Counted from the first letter of the stretch, positions 30,425 through 39,876 are shown. The stretch: DNA of 64,000 nt from Prorocentrum cordatum (GCA_963575745.1 CAUYUJ010017871.1:493432-557431); one strand, 5' to 3'. Numbers and translations: made by a program. The notes: generated by a model not told the origin, from the letters alone.

Positions 30425-30571
30425 AGGCCCCAGAGATCACGACCCATTCCTCGGCACTAGTTTCTCATCCCGAGTCGTTCTTGGACGGTCCCGAGGCCGG
30501 AATGAGAGCCCCTATGGAGGCCCCAAATAATGCCAAATACATCCCACCGCTATTTCGTTTCATGACTCGAG
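30425..30571 (+). mobile_element. Family D element
   Basis: ATCACGACCCATTCCTCGGC, TTTCTCATCCCGAGTCGTTC, GGACGGTCCCGAGGCCGG, ending TTTCATGACTCGAG. The end variant CATGACTCGAG is shared with the copy at 33066-33184. A family A element follows 22 bases later. Confidence 0.5.
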
Positions 30572-30593
30572 GGTGTTTCTTTGGTTATGCTTT

Positions 30594-30757
30594 GGTCGGG
30601 GGTGTCCTCCTACAGGCGGCTTTTGGACGAAAAATGTAAGTAAAGTCAAAAAGTGCTCGAACAAGAATCGAAACAAAAACAATCGAAGCATCGCCCCCCG
30701 AGCATGCTTTGCCTATTTTTGAATGCTCCTCCTGTATAGAGAGGGCCATGCCCGACT
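30594..30757. mobile_element. MITE-like family A, complete copy
   Basis: Left GGTCGGGGGTGTCCTCCTAC, right CCTCCTGTATAGAGAGGGCC ATGCCCGACT. The interior is A-rich with AAAACAATCGAAGCATCGCC. 164 bases, slightly longer than the copy at 29641 because of an insertion near the middle. Confidence 0.7.
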
Positions 30758-30801
30758 TGAAGGCTCTGCTCGTGCCATGCTTTTTCTCCCTCGGTGCTGG
30801 C

Positions 30802-30978
30802 GAACAGCGCCCCGCCGCGGCCCTGGCGCCCCGGCCCCGGCGCCGCGGCCAGCGGCCCGCCCCCGCCCTCGAGGCACATCTGGGCGAGGGGCTCCCCCAG
30901 CGCGGCGGCCAGCGGCACCTCGTGGCCGAGGAGCCCCAGGCTCTCCTCGTCCGGGGGGGGAGGGCAGCCATCAGAGGC
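30802..30978 (-). CDS. Putative internal exon, Gly/Pro/Leu-rich
   Basis: Minus-strand frame of 59 codons: ASDGCPPPPDEESLGLLGHE, VPLAAALGEPLAQMCLEGGG, GPLAAAPGPGRQGRGGALF. Third positions are almost all G or C. The 5' side is an AG (30979-30980) at the end of a family D copy in the same orientation; the 3' side could be a GC donor (GCCAGCACCG) shortly before a family A element. The region is thus an exon-like island between two dispersed elements. Family unknown; other minus-strand frames are less protein-like. Confidence 0.4.
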
Positions 30979-30983
30979 CTCCC

Positions 30984-31172
30984 AGACCCAGACATGATCG
31001 CGCGCTCGTAAAGAATCAGGGCGGGAGGCTCTTGGGCCAATTTCGGCCCAGGGGGGCCCTCTCCGGGCCCCGGGACCGTCCAAAAACGACTCAGGATGAC
31101 AAACCGCCCGTCAGGAGAAAGGGTCTGGACTTCCGGGGACGCCGTCCTGAAAGAATCAGGACGTCGCATGTC
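30984..31172 (-). mobile_element. Family D element, reverse
   Basis: On the minus strand it starts ACATGCGACGTCCTGATTC, then CGGCGTCCCCGGAAGTCCAG, TTTGTCATCCTGAGTCG, TTGGACGGTCCCGGGGCCCG, GGGCCGAAATTGGCCC and ends GAGCGCGCGATCATGTCTGG. It lies directly upstream of the exon-like block at 30802-30978 and directly next to family C copy 3. Confidence 0.6.
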
Positions 31173-31374
31173 TGGGGATGGGGTCCGAGCAGATGGGGTC
31201 GGAGGGTCGCGCCGTATCGCCGATGCATCGGCGATGCGGCTCGATGATGCACCGGCGACGTCGGCGGTGCTCCGGCGACGTCGGTGGGGGGAAGCACGGG
31301 CTCCACATCGTAATTACCGCATCGTTGATGCATCGGCGATGCGGCGCGATCCTCCGACCCCATCTGGGAGGCCT
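31172..31374. mobile_element. Foldback element, family C copy 3
   Basis: Left arm GGGGATGGGGTCCGAGCAGA TGGGGTCGGAGGGTCGCGCC; right arm GGCGCGATCCTCCGACCCCA TCTGGGAGGCC. The loop contains CGATGCATCGGCGATGCGG units and a second inverted pair around GCTCCGGCGACGTCGG. Confidence 0.65.
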
Positions 31375-31387
31375 AGAACCATGCTCG

Positions 31388-31625
31388 CGCCCCATGCGCC
31401 CCGGAGTCCAGAAAAAATCAAGACGGGAGGCTTCTCGCTATCTTCGGCCTCTGCATGAGGGCCCTCACCGGGCCTCGCGAGGACCGTCCGCCAAACGATC
31501 ACACATCACGACGGGAGGCTTTTCGCTATCTTTTCGGCCTCTGGGGGCCCTCACCGGGCCTCGCGAGGGCCGTCCACAAAAACGACCTGGGATTCAAAAC
31601 TCGTTCTGGGGAGAGGGTCGAGACC
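31388..31625 (-). mobile_element. Two partial family D copies
   Basis: Two reverse-oriented pieces in tandem (31400-31495 and 31497-31600), each with GACGGGAGGCTT, CTTCGGCCTCTG(G/C), GGGCCCTCACCGGGCCTCGC and GAGGACCGTCC. A tandem arrangement is unusual for this family, whose copies are otherwise single. Confidence 0.5.
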
Positions 31626-31810
31626 TCTGGAGATCGACGCCCTGGAAATGACGAACGAACAACACACACCCATACCAATAGGGGGGTCGTTGGGAGGAGG
31701 ACTGGCTATGGGTATGGGTGCGGGTTGTCGGCCCTTGGGGAACGCTCCCGTTCGAGCGGAGACCCCCATCCGACAACACGCACCCATAACCCTCTCCGAA
31801 CCCCTATGGA

Positions 31811-31847
31811 TATGTGTGTGTTTGTGTGTTTGTGTGTTTGTGTGTTT

Positions 31848-31903
<56 letters not shown>
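31811..31903 (+). repeat. (TG)n microsatellite
   Basis: TGTTTGTGTG units passing into a pure TG run of more than 20 repeats. Followed by a GC-rich block (31920-32125) that is open on both strands and of undecided coding status. Confidence 0.9.
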
Positions 31904-31904
<1 letters not shown>

Positions 31905-32505
31905 GTTGGTTCGTCATGGAAAAGCCATGCCGTCGGGGGCCTCTGGGTCGGAGGAGGGCCCTGAGGTGCTGGACCATCGAGGAGCCACGCGCGACGGGGA
32001 GCTCCTCGCCGTGCTCGTCCCCCCGGGGACCTTGCCAGGCTTCCGGGCAGTCAACGGGGCGACAAGTAGCTGTTCCTCGGGGCACGCACGGCGGCCCTCC
32101 TGTGCGTCTCTCGTGCGTTCCTGAGATCCCGGCGTCGCCGCTTTTACGCAACAGCCGGCTTCGCCTGGCGTCGGGCCCCAGGGCCCAGATCGGTCCAGCC
32201 CGAGAGATGGTGCAGGAAGATGTGGTCCAGGGGTCCAGCAGAGTTCTCTACGAGGTTGCCATGTCTTTCGCAACGCCGGATCTCTCGGTTTCTCGTCCTG
32301 TCTACGCCTCCCGGAAGCTTATCGTGGCCACGGCTGGATCTGCGCAAAAGAAGGGCCAGGATGGACCTCGCGACGGGTCCGGTGACCTATTTTGAGGAGG
32401 CATGGGCTGGCAGGCATGGGCTGGAGAGCCACCGTTGTTTGAACGGGCCCTCCTCCGACCACTCGGGGTGAAGGTCTGGTTCTGAGGGAGGCCCTGGGCT
32501 CTATA

Positions 32506-32681
32506 CAGTGGAGGCCCGACCACAATAAATCTTCCACAAGAAACCCAATCCTGAGACCCCAGGACATCCATTGATTTTTGGTGTGGGAGCGTCACGCTTT
32601 CCATCACGAAATTGTCGCAACCCAAGACGCCCAGGGCACCCTGGAGGCAAGCAAGGTGTTTCTTGGCATGGGCCTCCACTG
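32506..32681. mobile_element. MITE family B, intact ends, TA-flanked
   Basis: 176 bases starting CAGTGGAGGCC and ending GGCCTCCACTG, an exact 11-base inverted repeat, with TA directly outside both ends (32504-32505 and 32682-32683). The interior has no frame. TA target duplication and a CAGT start are typical of Tc1/mariner-type transposition, so a Tc1/mariner-like transposase elsewhere in the genome may have moved it. Confidence 0.75.
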
Positions 32682-32920
32682 TAGGACCCGTCTCCTTGGG
32701 GACCCATTCCCCCTAAGTCCGACGTCACGAAACAGCTGCAACATCGGAAGAAACCACGGCGGGCGCCCTGGACCCTGTCTTTCTGCCGCGTTTTTCGAGC
32801 CGCATCGATCTGTGAGGGTCCCGGGGTCCGAGACCCAGACCCCGACGTCATGTTTTTTTTCAGAATGTCGACCCCCAGATGTCTCGACCTTGGCGTCGCG
32901 CACAAGGGGGTGGAGGGAGG

Positions 32921-33031
32921 GGGGAGGGCTTCTTGGAAGGAGGCTGCTTCTTAGAAGGCGCCGGCCTTACATCTATAGATAAGGCCCGCGCCTTCTAAGA
33001 GGCAGGGGTGCTTCTAAGAAGCCCTCCCCCC
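32921..33031. repeat. Near-perfect 110-bp palindrome
   Basis: GGGGAGGGCTTCTTGGAAGG, GGCTGCTTCTTAGAAGGCGC and CGGCCTTACATCTATAG are followed by the reverse complement (ATAAGGCCCGCGCCTTCTAA, GAGGCAGGGGTGCTTCTAAG, AAGCCCTCCCC). Arms of about 53 bp with only a few mismatches around the centre ATCTATAGAT. A similar TTCTTAGAAG / CTTCTAAG motif occurs near 48740-48790. Confidence 0.75.
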
Positions 33032-33065
33032 CCGCCATCCCCCTCTGCGCGTGACTGACGACCTC

Positions 33066-33184
33066 TCCCTGGACTGGCTTCTCATCCTGAATCATTTTTT
33101 GACAGTCCCGAGAATCGGTGAGGGCCCCCAAGGAGGCCGAAAAAAAAAGGAAGACCTCCAGACCTGAAGAGTTCATGACTCGAG
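33066..33184 (+). mobile_element. Family D element
   Basis: CCCTGGACTGGCTTCTCATCC, ATTTTTTGACAGTCCCGAG, GGAGGCCGAAAAAAAAAGG and the end TTCATGACTCGAG. It is oriented plus, opposite to the exon-like block at 33250-33404, so for this copy an intron function in that exon's transcript is unlikely. Confidence 0.5.
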
Positions 33185-33249
33185 GGTGTGGGGGAACCGG
33201 ACAAAACCGCGCGTTACGACAGACCTGCGGCGCCAGGATCTCGGGAGAC

Positions 33250-33404
33250 CCTCGTGGCGGTCCTCGGCGCACTCGCGGGCCGCCGTCGTCTGCAGGTCCA
33301 GCTCGCCGAGCTCGCCGAAGCCCCAGAACAGGTTGTAGCCCCCGTCCTGCCGCCGCTCCTCGCCGAGGAGGAGGCACCTCTCGCCCGAGGCGCCGTCGGT
33401 GAAG
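33250..33404 (-). CDS. Putative internal exon, possibly Nudix-like
   Basis: Minus-strand block with clear protein character: FTDGASGERCLLLGEERRQD, GGYNLFWGFGELGELDLQTT, AARECAEDRHEG. A pyrimidine-rich GAGTTTCTCTCTAAAG precedes it and GTCTCCCGAG follows (GT donor at 33249-33248). The order LLLG ... G-x-GE ... AARECAED recalls the Nudix box (GxxxxxExxxxxxxREUxEExGU), but spacing between the first Glu and RE is off by one and the second EE is ED, so this is only a suggestion. Third-position GC is very high. Other exons of the gene are not assigned. Confidence 0.45.
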
Positions 33405-33996
33405 CTTTAGAGAGAAACTCACGGAAGCGCTTGGTCGTCCCCATATGACGCCCCGCAGCACGCCCAGGTGCGCGCAGAGCGGACAGCGTGTAGTTATCTC
33501 CCTCGCCCTGCGCTATTGGGCGCTATATGGGTCGCGATCGGGCGCTCTGTGAACGCTGTTGCAGCGCTACTGTGTGCTATTGGGCGCTATTCGCCGACGT
33601 ACTTTGAGAAGCCAAGACGAGCGAGAAGCTCCGTGACTTACCATCTAAATGAAGCACGCCACGACGCCGCTGGCCCAGCGCCGGAGACACCACTTCTGGC
33701 CATTGGAAGCGGCCGGGGGGGGTCTGCGCTGGATGGGCGCCGCGACGGTACCCTGAGATCCGGGCGCTGCATGTTTTTTTCTCACTGGACGTCCTCGCCA
33801 TTCGGGCCCCGGGCCCGTTGCAGCCGGCGGTAGACAAACCTCCCTTTAGTAAACCTCCCTTTCATAAAAACGGCCTAGGACCGAAACCGACGGACCCGGA
33901 CCCGCAGAAATGACGGCCGCGACACCATCTCGCGAACCGACAATGGCCAATTCGCTAATCGACGTGTCAGGGTAGGAGGTCAATCAACCTCCGATA

Positions 33997-34172
33997 CAGT
34001 GGAGGCCTGTCCACAAGAAACTTTCCACAAGAAACCCAACCCTGAGACCCTGGGGCGCCCACTGTTTTTTTTGTGTGGGCACGTCACACCTTCCACAGCG
34101 AAACCATCGAAAGCCAGAAACCCAGGTCACCCTCGAGGCAAGCAGGGTGCTTCTTGGCATGGGCCTCCACTG
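33997..34172. mobile_element. MITE family B, intact ends, TA-flanked
   Basis: 176 bases with ends CAGTGGAGGCC / GGCCTCCACTG and TA on both sides (33995-33996, 34173-34174). The subterminal TCCACAAGAAAC occurs twice near the left end. Exactly the same length as the copy at 32506, 1.5 kb away, in the same orientation. Confidence 0.75.
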
Positions 34173-34509
34173 TATTGATCCGGCCCGAAAAGTGCAGTAG
34201 AACGATGGGGTCCGGGGCTCCGGTCGTGAATTGTCGCGATGCTGCAATTTTTTTCGCAAGGCTGGGTCTCAGGGTCGGTCAAGAGGGAGGGGCGATGCCG
34301 ATTCCGCTCAAAATCGCCCCCTGGACCACTCCTGGGGCCGAATCCAAGCAGTTTCTCGAACCGCGTCCGGCCGTGGCGACGAGGGGGCCCCGTTCTCCCC
34401 CCTTTCAAAATGCAACCAGAGCCCTAGACCACATCTGTCTGTTTTTTTGTCGAATCAGATCGATATGTGATGATGTTGGGGCCTGGACCTGGACGAAATT
34501 ATCCACCCT

Positions 34510-34754
34510 GACTCCGATCCGCCGTACTTTTACTGAACTCGATAGTAGGGCGGACATGTTCGCCCTACTTGTCGAACTCCTTTGATGCCGATTTCCGCCA
34601 TGCTTTGCCGTTGCTGTTTCTGCCATCCTCTTGCGGAAATCTCCGCCTTTCTTTTCGGAGTCGGAAATTCCCACCCTACTTTTTCGCACCGTTCGGTGTG
34701 CACGACACAAGATGTAAATCGGAATATCCACCAAAGCATGGCGGATCCGGAGCC
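34510..34754. mobile_element. Foldback element, family L, copy 2
   Basis: Outer arms GACTCCGATCCGCCGTACTT and GCATGGCGGATCCGGAGCC. An inner palindrome AGTAGGGCGGACATGTTCGC / CCTACT and pairs of TTTCCGCC / GGCGGA motifs. 245 bases, longer than the copy at 29914. Confidence 0.6.
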
Positions 34755-35044
34755 AAGGCAATGCGAAACAGGAACACCGCCCGGACTTCAGGGTCAGCCC
34801 CCCAGCCGGCTCCAACTTCTGGTACGGCCCGAGCTCCCCGACGTGCTGCTTCCACGGGAAGCCGCACCTGGGCGACGAGCAGAAACGGGTGTTATGCGAG
34901 ATGGCACAGCGACCTTACGCGGTAGCTTACGCGGGTCATCAGCATGGCACGCCACAGTGGAAACGAGGGCGCTTACGCACTACCTTACGCGGGGCGCGGG
35001 CAGCTTACGCGCGAATGTCGGCGCCGTCGACCTTTTTCCCAGAC

Positions 35045-35207
35045 CCCCCGACGTCCCGATTTTTTCGTGACGCCGGCCCCTGAGGTCTCGACCCATTCCC
35101 GGGGACCGGCTTTTCATCCTGGGTCATTTCTTGACGGTCCCGAGGCCCAGTGACACGGGGGCAGAAAATAGGGAAAATCCTCCCGTTGCGCTTTTCCATG
35201 GCTCGAG
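35045..35207 (+). mobile_element. Family D element
   Basis: Starts CCCCGACGTCCCGATTTTTTC, contains GAGGTCTCGACCCATTCCCG, GGCTTTTCATCCTGGGTCAT and TTGACGGTCCCGAGGCCCAG, and ends TTTTCCATGGCTCGAG. Followed by unique lower-GC sequence. Confidence 0.5.
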
Positions 35208-35214
35208 GGGAGAG

Positions 35215-36160
35215 CTTGCTGCGCATGGAATGAAATCAAGGATAAATTGTCTATCTACCGATCCGGTGCAAGAGCGACGAAGACAAGACGACAGACAGGC
35301 AACTGTTGCCGACTATGCGGAGCACTTTGGCCAAGTCTGAAACATCTGGTCACGGAATGCAGTGGTTACGTACGGTTTCGGACCTACTAGCCTACCCGAC
35401 GGTTTCTGGACGACGCTTCGGCGAGTTTCGTCCAAGTCAGGGTGGATTACGTATGCTGCTTCAGACCGTGCGGTTACACGTGCGCGTATGTTGCTGGCCA
35501 TCTGTGAGGTGGGGGTACACGTTACATCCCAAAATTTGGAGGACCGACTGGTGGATGCTGGACCCATGCGACCTGTTCGTGCGGGCCGTCGTCCTGCCCG
35601 AGATTAACTTACGACCAGTGCCTCTACTCCATTTTGAGGGTGTCGCACATCATGTGCCCCCCCCAAATCAAAGATAAAATGAACGATGAGGCGATGCTGC
35701 CTCTTTTGATTTTGAGCTGGCTATGATGCCCGCTCGTGCCCACCCCGTCCCGTCTTCATGGACTTCGCATCACCCTATGATAATGGGATGGGAAGACGGG
35801 TCGCCACCCCCGGCACTGCACGTACGGTGCCAGGTTCAAGGGGATTCCCCCCCCCCCCCTACCACCCCAACCGCCGCGGCCCCTGTGATGGAAGCTGCGG
35901 AGGGTGTGAGGCCTCCTGGCCGTCCTCGCTGGCAAGACCTACGTATGATGGTCCTCACTTGAGGGGGGAAAGAGAACACCTGAAAAGGGCAGCGCGGTGG
36001 GTTTTCTCCCGTCGCTCACCTGAAGCAGGCGGGCTCCCGCTGCTCCTCCGGAGGTCGGAAAAGTGTGTGGTGGCATAAGGGGGTGTGGTGCTAATCGTGG
36101 AAATGGCGATGCTACCTACAATAGATAACCTCGCCAGATCCAGCATTGGCACCACACCCC
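35215..36160. other. Unassigned unique stretch
   Basis: Lower-GC, non-repetitive sequence. Two plus-strand frames (35306-35677 and 35362-35607) are open and Trp/Val-rich but overlap in different phases, with no splice context or family motif. A long C run lies at 35840-35855. I see no safe gene. Confidence 0.35.
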
Positions 36161-36167
36161 TTCCCAG

Positions 36168-36350
36168 ACATGCGACGTCCTGATTTCTTCAGTGCGGCGT
36201 CCCCAGAAGTCCAGACCCTTGCACCTAGGCTGGTCCTTCATCCTAACTCGTTTTCTGACGGTCCCGGGGCCCAGCGAGGGCCCCCCGAGGCCGAAAACAG
36301 CGAAAAACCTGCCGCCTGGATTTGTGTACAACGCGATCCTGTCTGGGTTT
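36168..36350 (+). mobile_element. Family D element, long copy
   Basis: ACATGCGACGTCCTGATTTC, GGCGTCCCCAGAAGTCCAGA, TCCTTCATCCTAACTCG, TTCTGACGGTCCCGGGGCCC, CCGAGGCCGAAAACAGCG and ACAACGCGATCCTGTCTGGG. It is the best full-length plus-strand match to the minus-strand copy at 30984-31172, except that the terminal AG is lost. Confidence 0.6.
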
Positions 36351-36400
36351 GCGGATGCCACGACAATGGACACCCTGACATACCTATCATTGAATTGACA

Positions 36401-36500
36401 NNNNNNNNNNNNNNNNNNNNNNNNNNNNNNNNNNNNNNNNNNNNNNNNNNNNNNNNNNNNNNNNNNNNNNNNNNNNNNNNNNNNNNNNNNNNNNNNNNNN
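36401..36500. other. Assembly gap (100 N)
   Basis: Exactly 100 undetermined bases, the usual convention for a gap of unknown size. The sequence resumes with a few bases and then a (TCC)n tract, which probably caused the break in assembly. Confidence 0.99.
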
Positions 36501-36532
36501 CGGGCAGCCAAGGTAGCAACGTGCTGGCAGCT

Positions 36533-36945
36533 GGCACTCCCCCTCCTCTTTCTCCTCCTCCTCCTCCTCCTCCTCCTCCTCCTCGTCGTCCTCCTCCTCC
36601 TCCTCCTCCTCCTCCTCCGCCTCCTCAGCTCCTCCTCCTCCTCCTCCTCGTCCCTCGCTCTCCTCACCCTCCTCCTCCTTCTCCTAATCCTCATCCTTTT
36701 TCTCCTCATCCTCATCCCTCGCTCTACTGCTCCTCCTCCTCCTCATCATCATTCTCCTCCTGCTCCGACGCTCTCCTCCTCCCATCCTGCCAGCCTCCTC
36801 CTTCTTCCGCAATTATCAACCTCCTCCAGATCCTCCCGCTCCTCCAGCTGCTCTAGCTCCTGAACCTCCTCCCTCGCCCTCCTCCCTTGCTCCCCGCCTT
36901 CTCCTCCTCCTCCTCCTCCTCCTCCTCCTCCTCCTCCTCCTCCTT
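36533..36945 (+). repeat. (TCC)n tract
   Basis: CTCCTCCTC repeats with a less regular middle (36660-36890) and a pure run at 36897-36942. It passes directly into an ATC array. Triplet-phase frames give Pro/Ser/Leu on plus. Confidence 0.9.
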
Positions 36946-36946
36946 C

Positions 36947-37028
<82 letters not shown>

Positions 37029-37475
37029 CATCATCATCATCATCATCATCCTCATCATCATCATCATCATCATTATCATTATCATCATCATCATCACCAT
37101 CATTATCATCATCATCAGCAGCAGCAGCATCATCATCCTCATCATCAGCATCATCATCACCATCATCACCATCATCATCACCATCATCACAGTGATCGTC
37201 ATCATCATCATCAGCATCATCATCATCAGCATCAGCATCATCAACATCATCATCATCATCAGCATCATCATCATCAGCAGCATCAGCATCAACATCCGCA
37301 TCATCATCATCATCATCATCACCATCATCATCATCATCCTCGTCGTCATCATCATCATCATCATCAGCATCAGCATCATCAGCATCAGCATCATCAACAT
37401 CGTCATCATCATCATCATGATCATCATCATCATCATCATCAGCACCAGCATCATCATCATAGTAATCCATCGTTC
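36946..37475 (+). repeat. (ATC)n tract
   Basis: About 530 bases of almost pure ATC in the first 130 bases and then ATC/AGC/ACC mixtures. Poly-Ser and poly-Ile/His frames on plus, poly-Asp and poly-Met on minus. Closed by another (TCC)n run at 37471-37510. Confidence 0.9.
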
Positions 37476-37514
37476 TCCTCCTCCTCCTCCTCCTCCTCCT
37501 CCTCCTCCCCTCCC

Positions 37515-38350
37515 CCCGACTCCTGCTGCTCCTCCCTCGGAGTCCCAAGGCCGCACCGGACCGAGTCGCACGCGACTGGCGGTATGTACACGAGCCCTCA
37601 AGCGCGAGGGCACGACCTCTCCCGAGGCTCCGCGAGGGCGCGGGGCGTCGAGAGGCTCGCGGTCCACCGCGCGGTGCGCGCTGCACTGGGAGCCCACACC
37701 AAGGCACTAGGACAATGCGGTGAGGGCATTGGCTGAGGAACTATTGGATTTATGTTGTTCCCATCGTACTTGAGGACCACATCCCAAAAATGATTTCGGG
37801 CGCCCAGAGAAGTGTCGACACAGTGTCGAACGAGTATCGCTCCCAGAGCCCGACACGCGAAAAGCCTACAGTTTCGGTACTTTATTGGTGCTGGATTCTT
37901 TTTTCTGGCGATCAAGGCTAAAGTAGGCTGGAACATCATAACATTGGACAAGGCATCCAGGGTCTGGAAGCTGGTCGAACCCCAGGCGTGCATCAGCCAT
38001 AGGTATGACCGCCGCCCTCATCAGATAAGGACCTCCCCTGGGTCTGAAGCCCTCTGGGCACACTCCTGAACCAACGCCCCCACTGTACTATGTCGACACA
38101 GGTGCTGCAGAAATCGGGGCAGCAACCGCTCCTGTCAGGCGGACCGCTGCTTCACCCCGAAGGCTACCCGTGTCGCGCAGCGTCGCTGCGGTGACAGACG
38201 GACCGACGCGATGAAGCATGCAGGATCAGCGGCGAGAGGCAGGGAGAGAGGAGCGGCGAGGGAGAGGGAGAAACAGCGGCGGGAGGCAGGGCCAGTGCCA
38301 GCTCCTGCTTCGGCGGGCGACTGGCCCTGCCACTCTTGAATTACCGGTCC
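37515..38350. other. Unassigned stretch between microsatellites and GC-rich block
   Basis: The first 200 bases are GC-rich and open in four frames, including a plus-strand one with RARGVERLAVHRAVRAALGA, but no strand can be chosen. From 37735 to 38090 the sequence is lower in GC with many stops. No RNA, element or gene is recognised. Confidence 0.35.
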
Positions 38351-38469
38351 GGTAGGGCCAGACTTGAGCGCCGGGCAAGAGAGAGCGCGTGCGAAAGGGC
38401 AAGGGCGGGCGAAGGGGTTGGGCCAGAGCGTAGGTGATGCTCAACCTTCGTGCTGCGCACAGGCAGCCT

Positions 38470-38612
38470 CGCCAGGTAGTCCCGGCCTGCCTCAACAGGC
38501 CCGTGGCGCAACCAGAGGCGGCGCCAGGGTGTTGAGACCGCCCTGGGCCCCGGACTACTCAGGGGTCCTGTTGAGGCCAGGCCAGCTGGGCCTGCCTTGG
38601 GGGCTGTCTGTG
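38470..38612. repeat. Foldback repeat with CCTCAACAGGCC / GGTCCTGTTGAGG arms
   Basis: CCGGCCTGCCTCAACAGGCC and GGGTCCTGTTGAGGCCAGGCC are inverted around a GGCGGCGCCAGGGTG centre. A second copy with the same arms (GCTGGCCTCGACAGGCCCCC / GGGGGGCCTGTTGAGGCG) is at 47340-47475. Confidence 0.6.
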
Positions 38613-38854
38613 CGCAACCCGATGTCTCATCAGTACAGTCGGGGTGGATTGAAGAGGACACGCGAGAGAGCACAAGACTCTTCCGAGGGCCACACTGCCA
38701 TATGAATGTAGAAGCATGGGTCGCGAGGCACAGGACACAAGGGTACCCTTGATTTGACAGGGTCGACCTACTAATCAGCCTCGACTGTAGGCGAGGTGGC
38801 GAGTTGACCAGAAGGGACAAGTCGGGAGCGGCCAAGAGGAGGGCGTCCAAGAGG

Positions 38855-38982
38855 GGGGGGGCGCAAATCATGGCCGGCGGCATGAGCACGGCCCAGGGGG
38901 GGGGGCCAGGGACGTAATGAAAGAAGAACGGGCGCCATGAAATCTGGGGAACTATCATGGCCCCCGCCATGATATCCACACA
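38855..38982. repeat. Dispersed repeat with CATGGCCCCCGCCATGATAT
   Basis: GGGGGGGCGCAAATCATGGC to CCGCCATGATATCCACAC, matched by 55485-55612 with few differences across about 125 bases. Two small palindromes lie inside (ATCATGGCC... and CATGGCCCCCGCCATG). Both copies are followed by a CAC-type sequence and TAGTCATC / CAGTCATC. Confidence 0.65.
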
Positions 38983-39038
38983 CACACACACACACACACC
39001 CAGTCATCACCACCCCATTGGCCGCCCCCGAACACGTA

Positions 39039-39186
39039 AACCTCGACCCCGTCTCCAGGACTGGTTTTCCATCCCTAGCCGCTCTTTGTCAGTCCTGGCG
39101 CGCGGCGGCGAGGGGCCCCGGATATCGAGGCTGGAAAAACGGCCAAAGCAAAAGCCTCCTGGCGTGTTTTTTTTGTGCGACGCGAG
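39039..39186 (+). mobile_element. Family D element
   Basis: ACCTCGACCCCGTCTCCAGG, GGTTTTCCATCCCTAGCCG, TTGTCAGTCCTGGCG, ATCGAGGCTGGAAAAACGGCC, ending TTTTTTTTGTGCGACGCGAG. A clear T run before the final AG resembles an intron 3' end. Confidence 0.5.
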
Positions 39187-39429
39187 CATGTCTCACTGTA
39201 CCGACCTTGCAGACGTGCTGCAGCGGATTTTCGCGTGGATTTCCGTGTGGGTTGTTCCTTCATTCCTGGCCAAAACACAAACCGCGCGAAATTCACCTTG
39301 AAATCCGGAACGAAATTATCCAGGACACCCCGGGCCCATCCTATTGTTTTCCTAACGAAATCCGCTCTGCGATGTTGGCGCCATGACATGTCTGGGAGGC
39401 GAGGTGGCGAGGGAGCTCAAAGTCGGTCA

Positions 39430-39541
39430 CTGACCCTCCCGGGGTCCAAACGCAGTAGTTTTCCGAGCTGCGTCCAGCCGTGGCTACGAGGGGGCTCCCC
39501 GACGGCCAACTGCCGCTGTCTCGGCTCGCCGTCCTCTGATG
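39430..39541 (-). mobile_element. Family E element, partial
   Basis: Minus strand: ATCAGAGGACGGCGAGCCGA, CAGTTGGCCGTCGGGGAGCC, CCCTCGTAGCCACGGCTGGA, CGCAGCTCGGAAAACTACTG. It matches the start of the copies at 28975 and 29149 with AT in place of the GT start. It lies downstream of the terminal exon at 39724. Confidence 0.5.
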
Positions 39542-39723
39542 GTAACGTCGCGAAACAAATCGATTGGAGACGTCGGCCCGATCTTCCTGCTGCAGTTTTC
39601 GAGCCAGGCCGATCTCTGCTGGTCCCCGGGCCCGAGACGAGGCGAACACGCCCGGCGTGAACAAGCTGCAACGCCAGGAGCCCAGGGGCGGGCGTGGTGG
39701 CGTGGGAGGAGGCACCGCACCGC

Positions 39724-39876
39724 TCAGCTCTCCAGGCGCACCTTCAGGCGCGTCGGCTCGGGGAGGCCGTCCTCCGCGAGCTGGTCCGCGAGCATCGGCA
39801 GCAGCCTCCGGGCGCCCCCGCACTCGGCCTCCAGCAGCAGCGTCTCGCGCAGGGGCTCGAGATCGTGAGGGTCCAC
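39724..39876 (-). CDS. Terminal exon of an unknown gene
   Basis: On the minus strand CCCCCTCCCCCTCCTCGGTC then GCGACCAG is a strong 3' splice site. It opens a frame of 50 codons: VDPHDLEPLRETLLLEAECG, GARRLLPMLADQLAEDGLPE, PTRLKVRLES, then TGA at 39726-39724. Nearly every codon ends in G or C and the peptide is helical and Leu/Glu-rich. The coding bias starts at the splice site and ends at the stop. This is one of the two most credible exons of the window. The upstream exons would lie at higher coordinates and are not recognised; no family known to me. Confidence 0.55.
   Translation of the reverse strand: MDPHDLEPLRETLLLEAECGGARRLLPMLADQLAEDGLPEPTRLKVRLES

Noticed and set aside
31924-32123. 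GC-rich block after the (TG)n tract with open frames on both strands
   Set aside because: Plus (GELLAVLVPPGTLPGFRAV) and minus (PVDCPEAWQGPRGDEHGEEL) readings compete and splice edges are poor.
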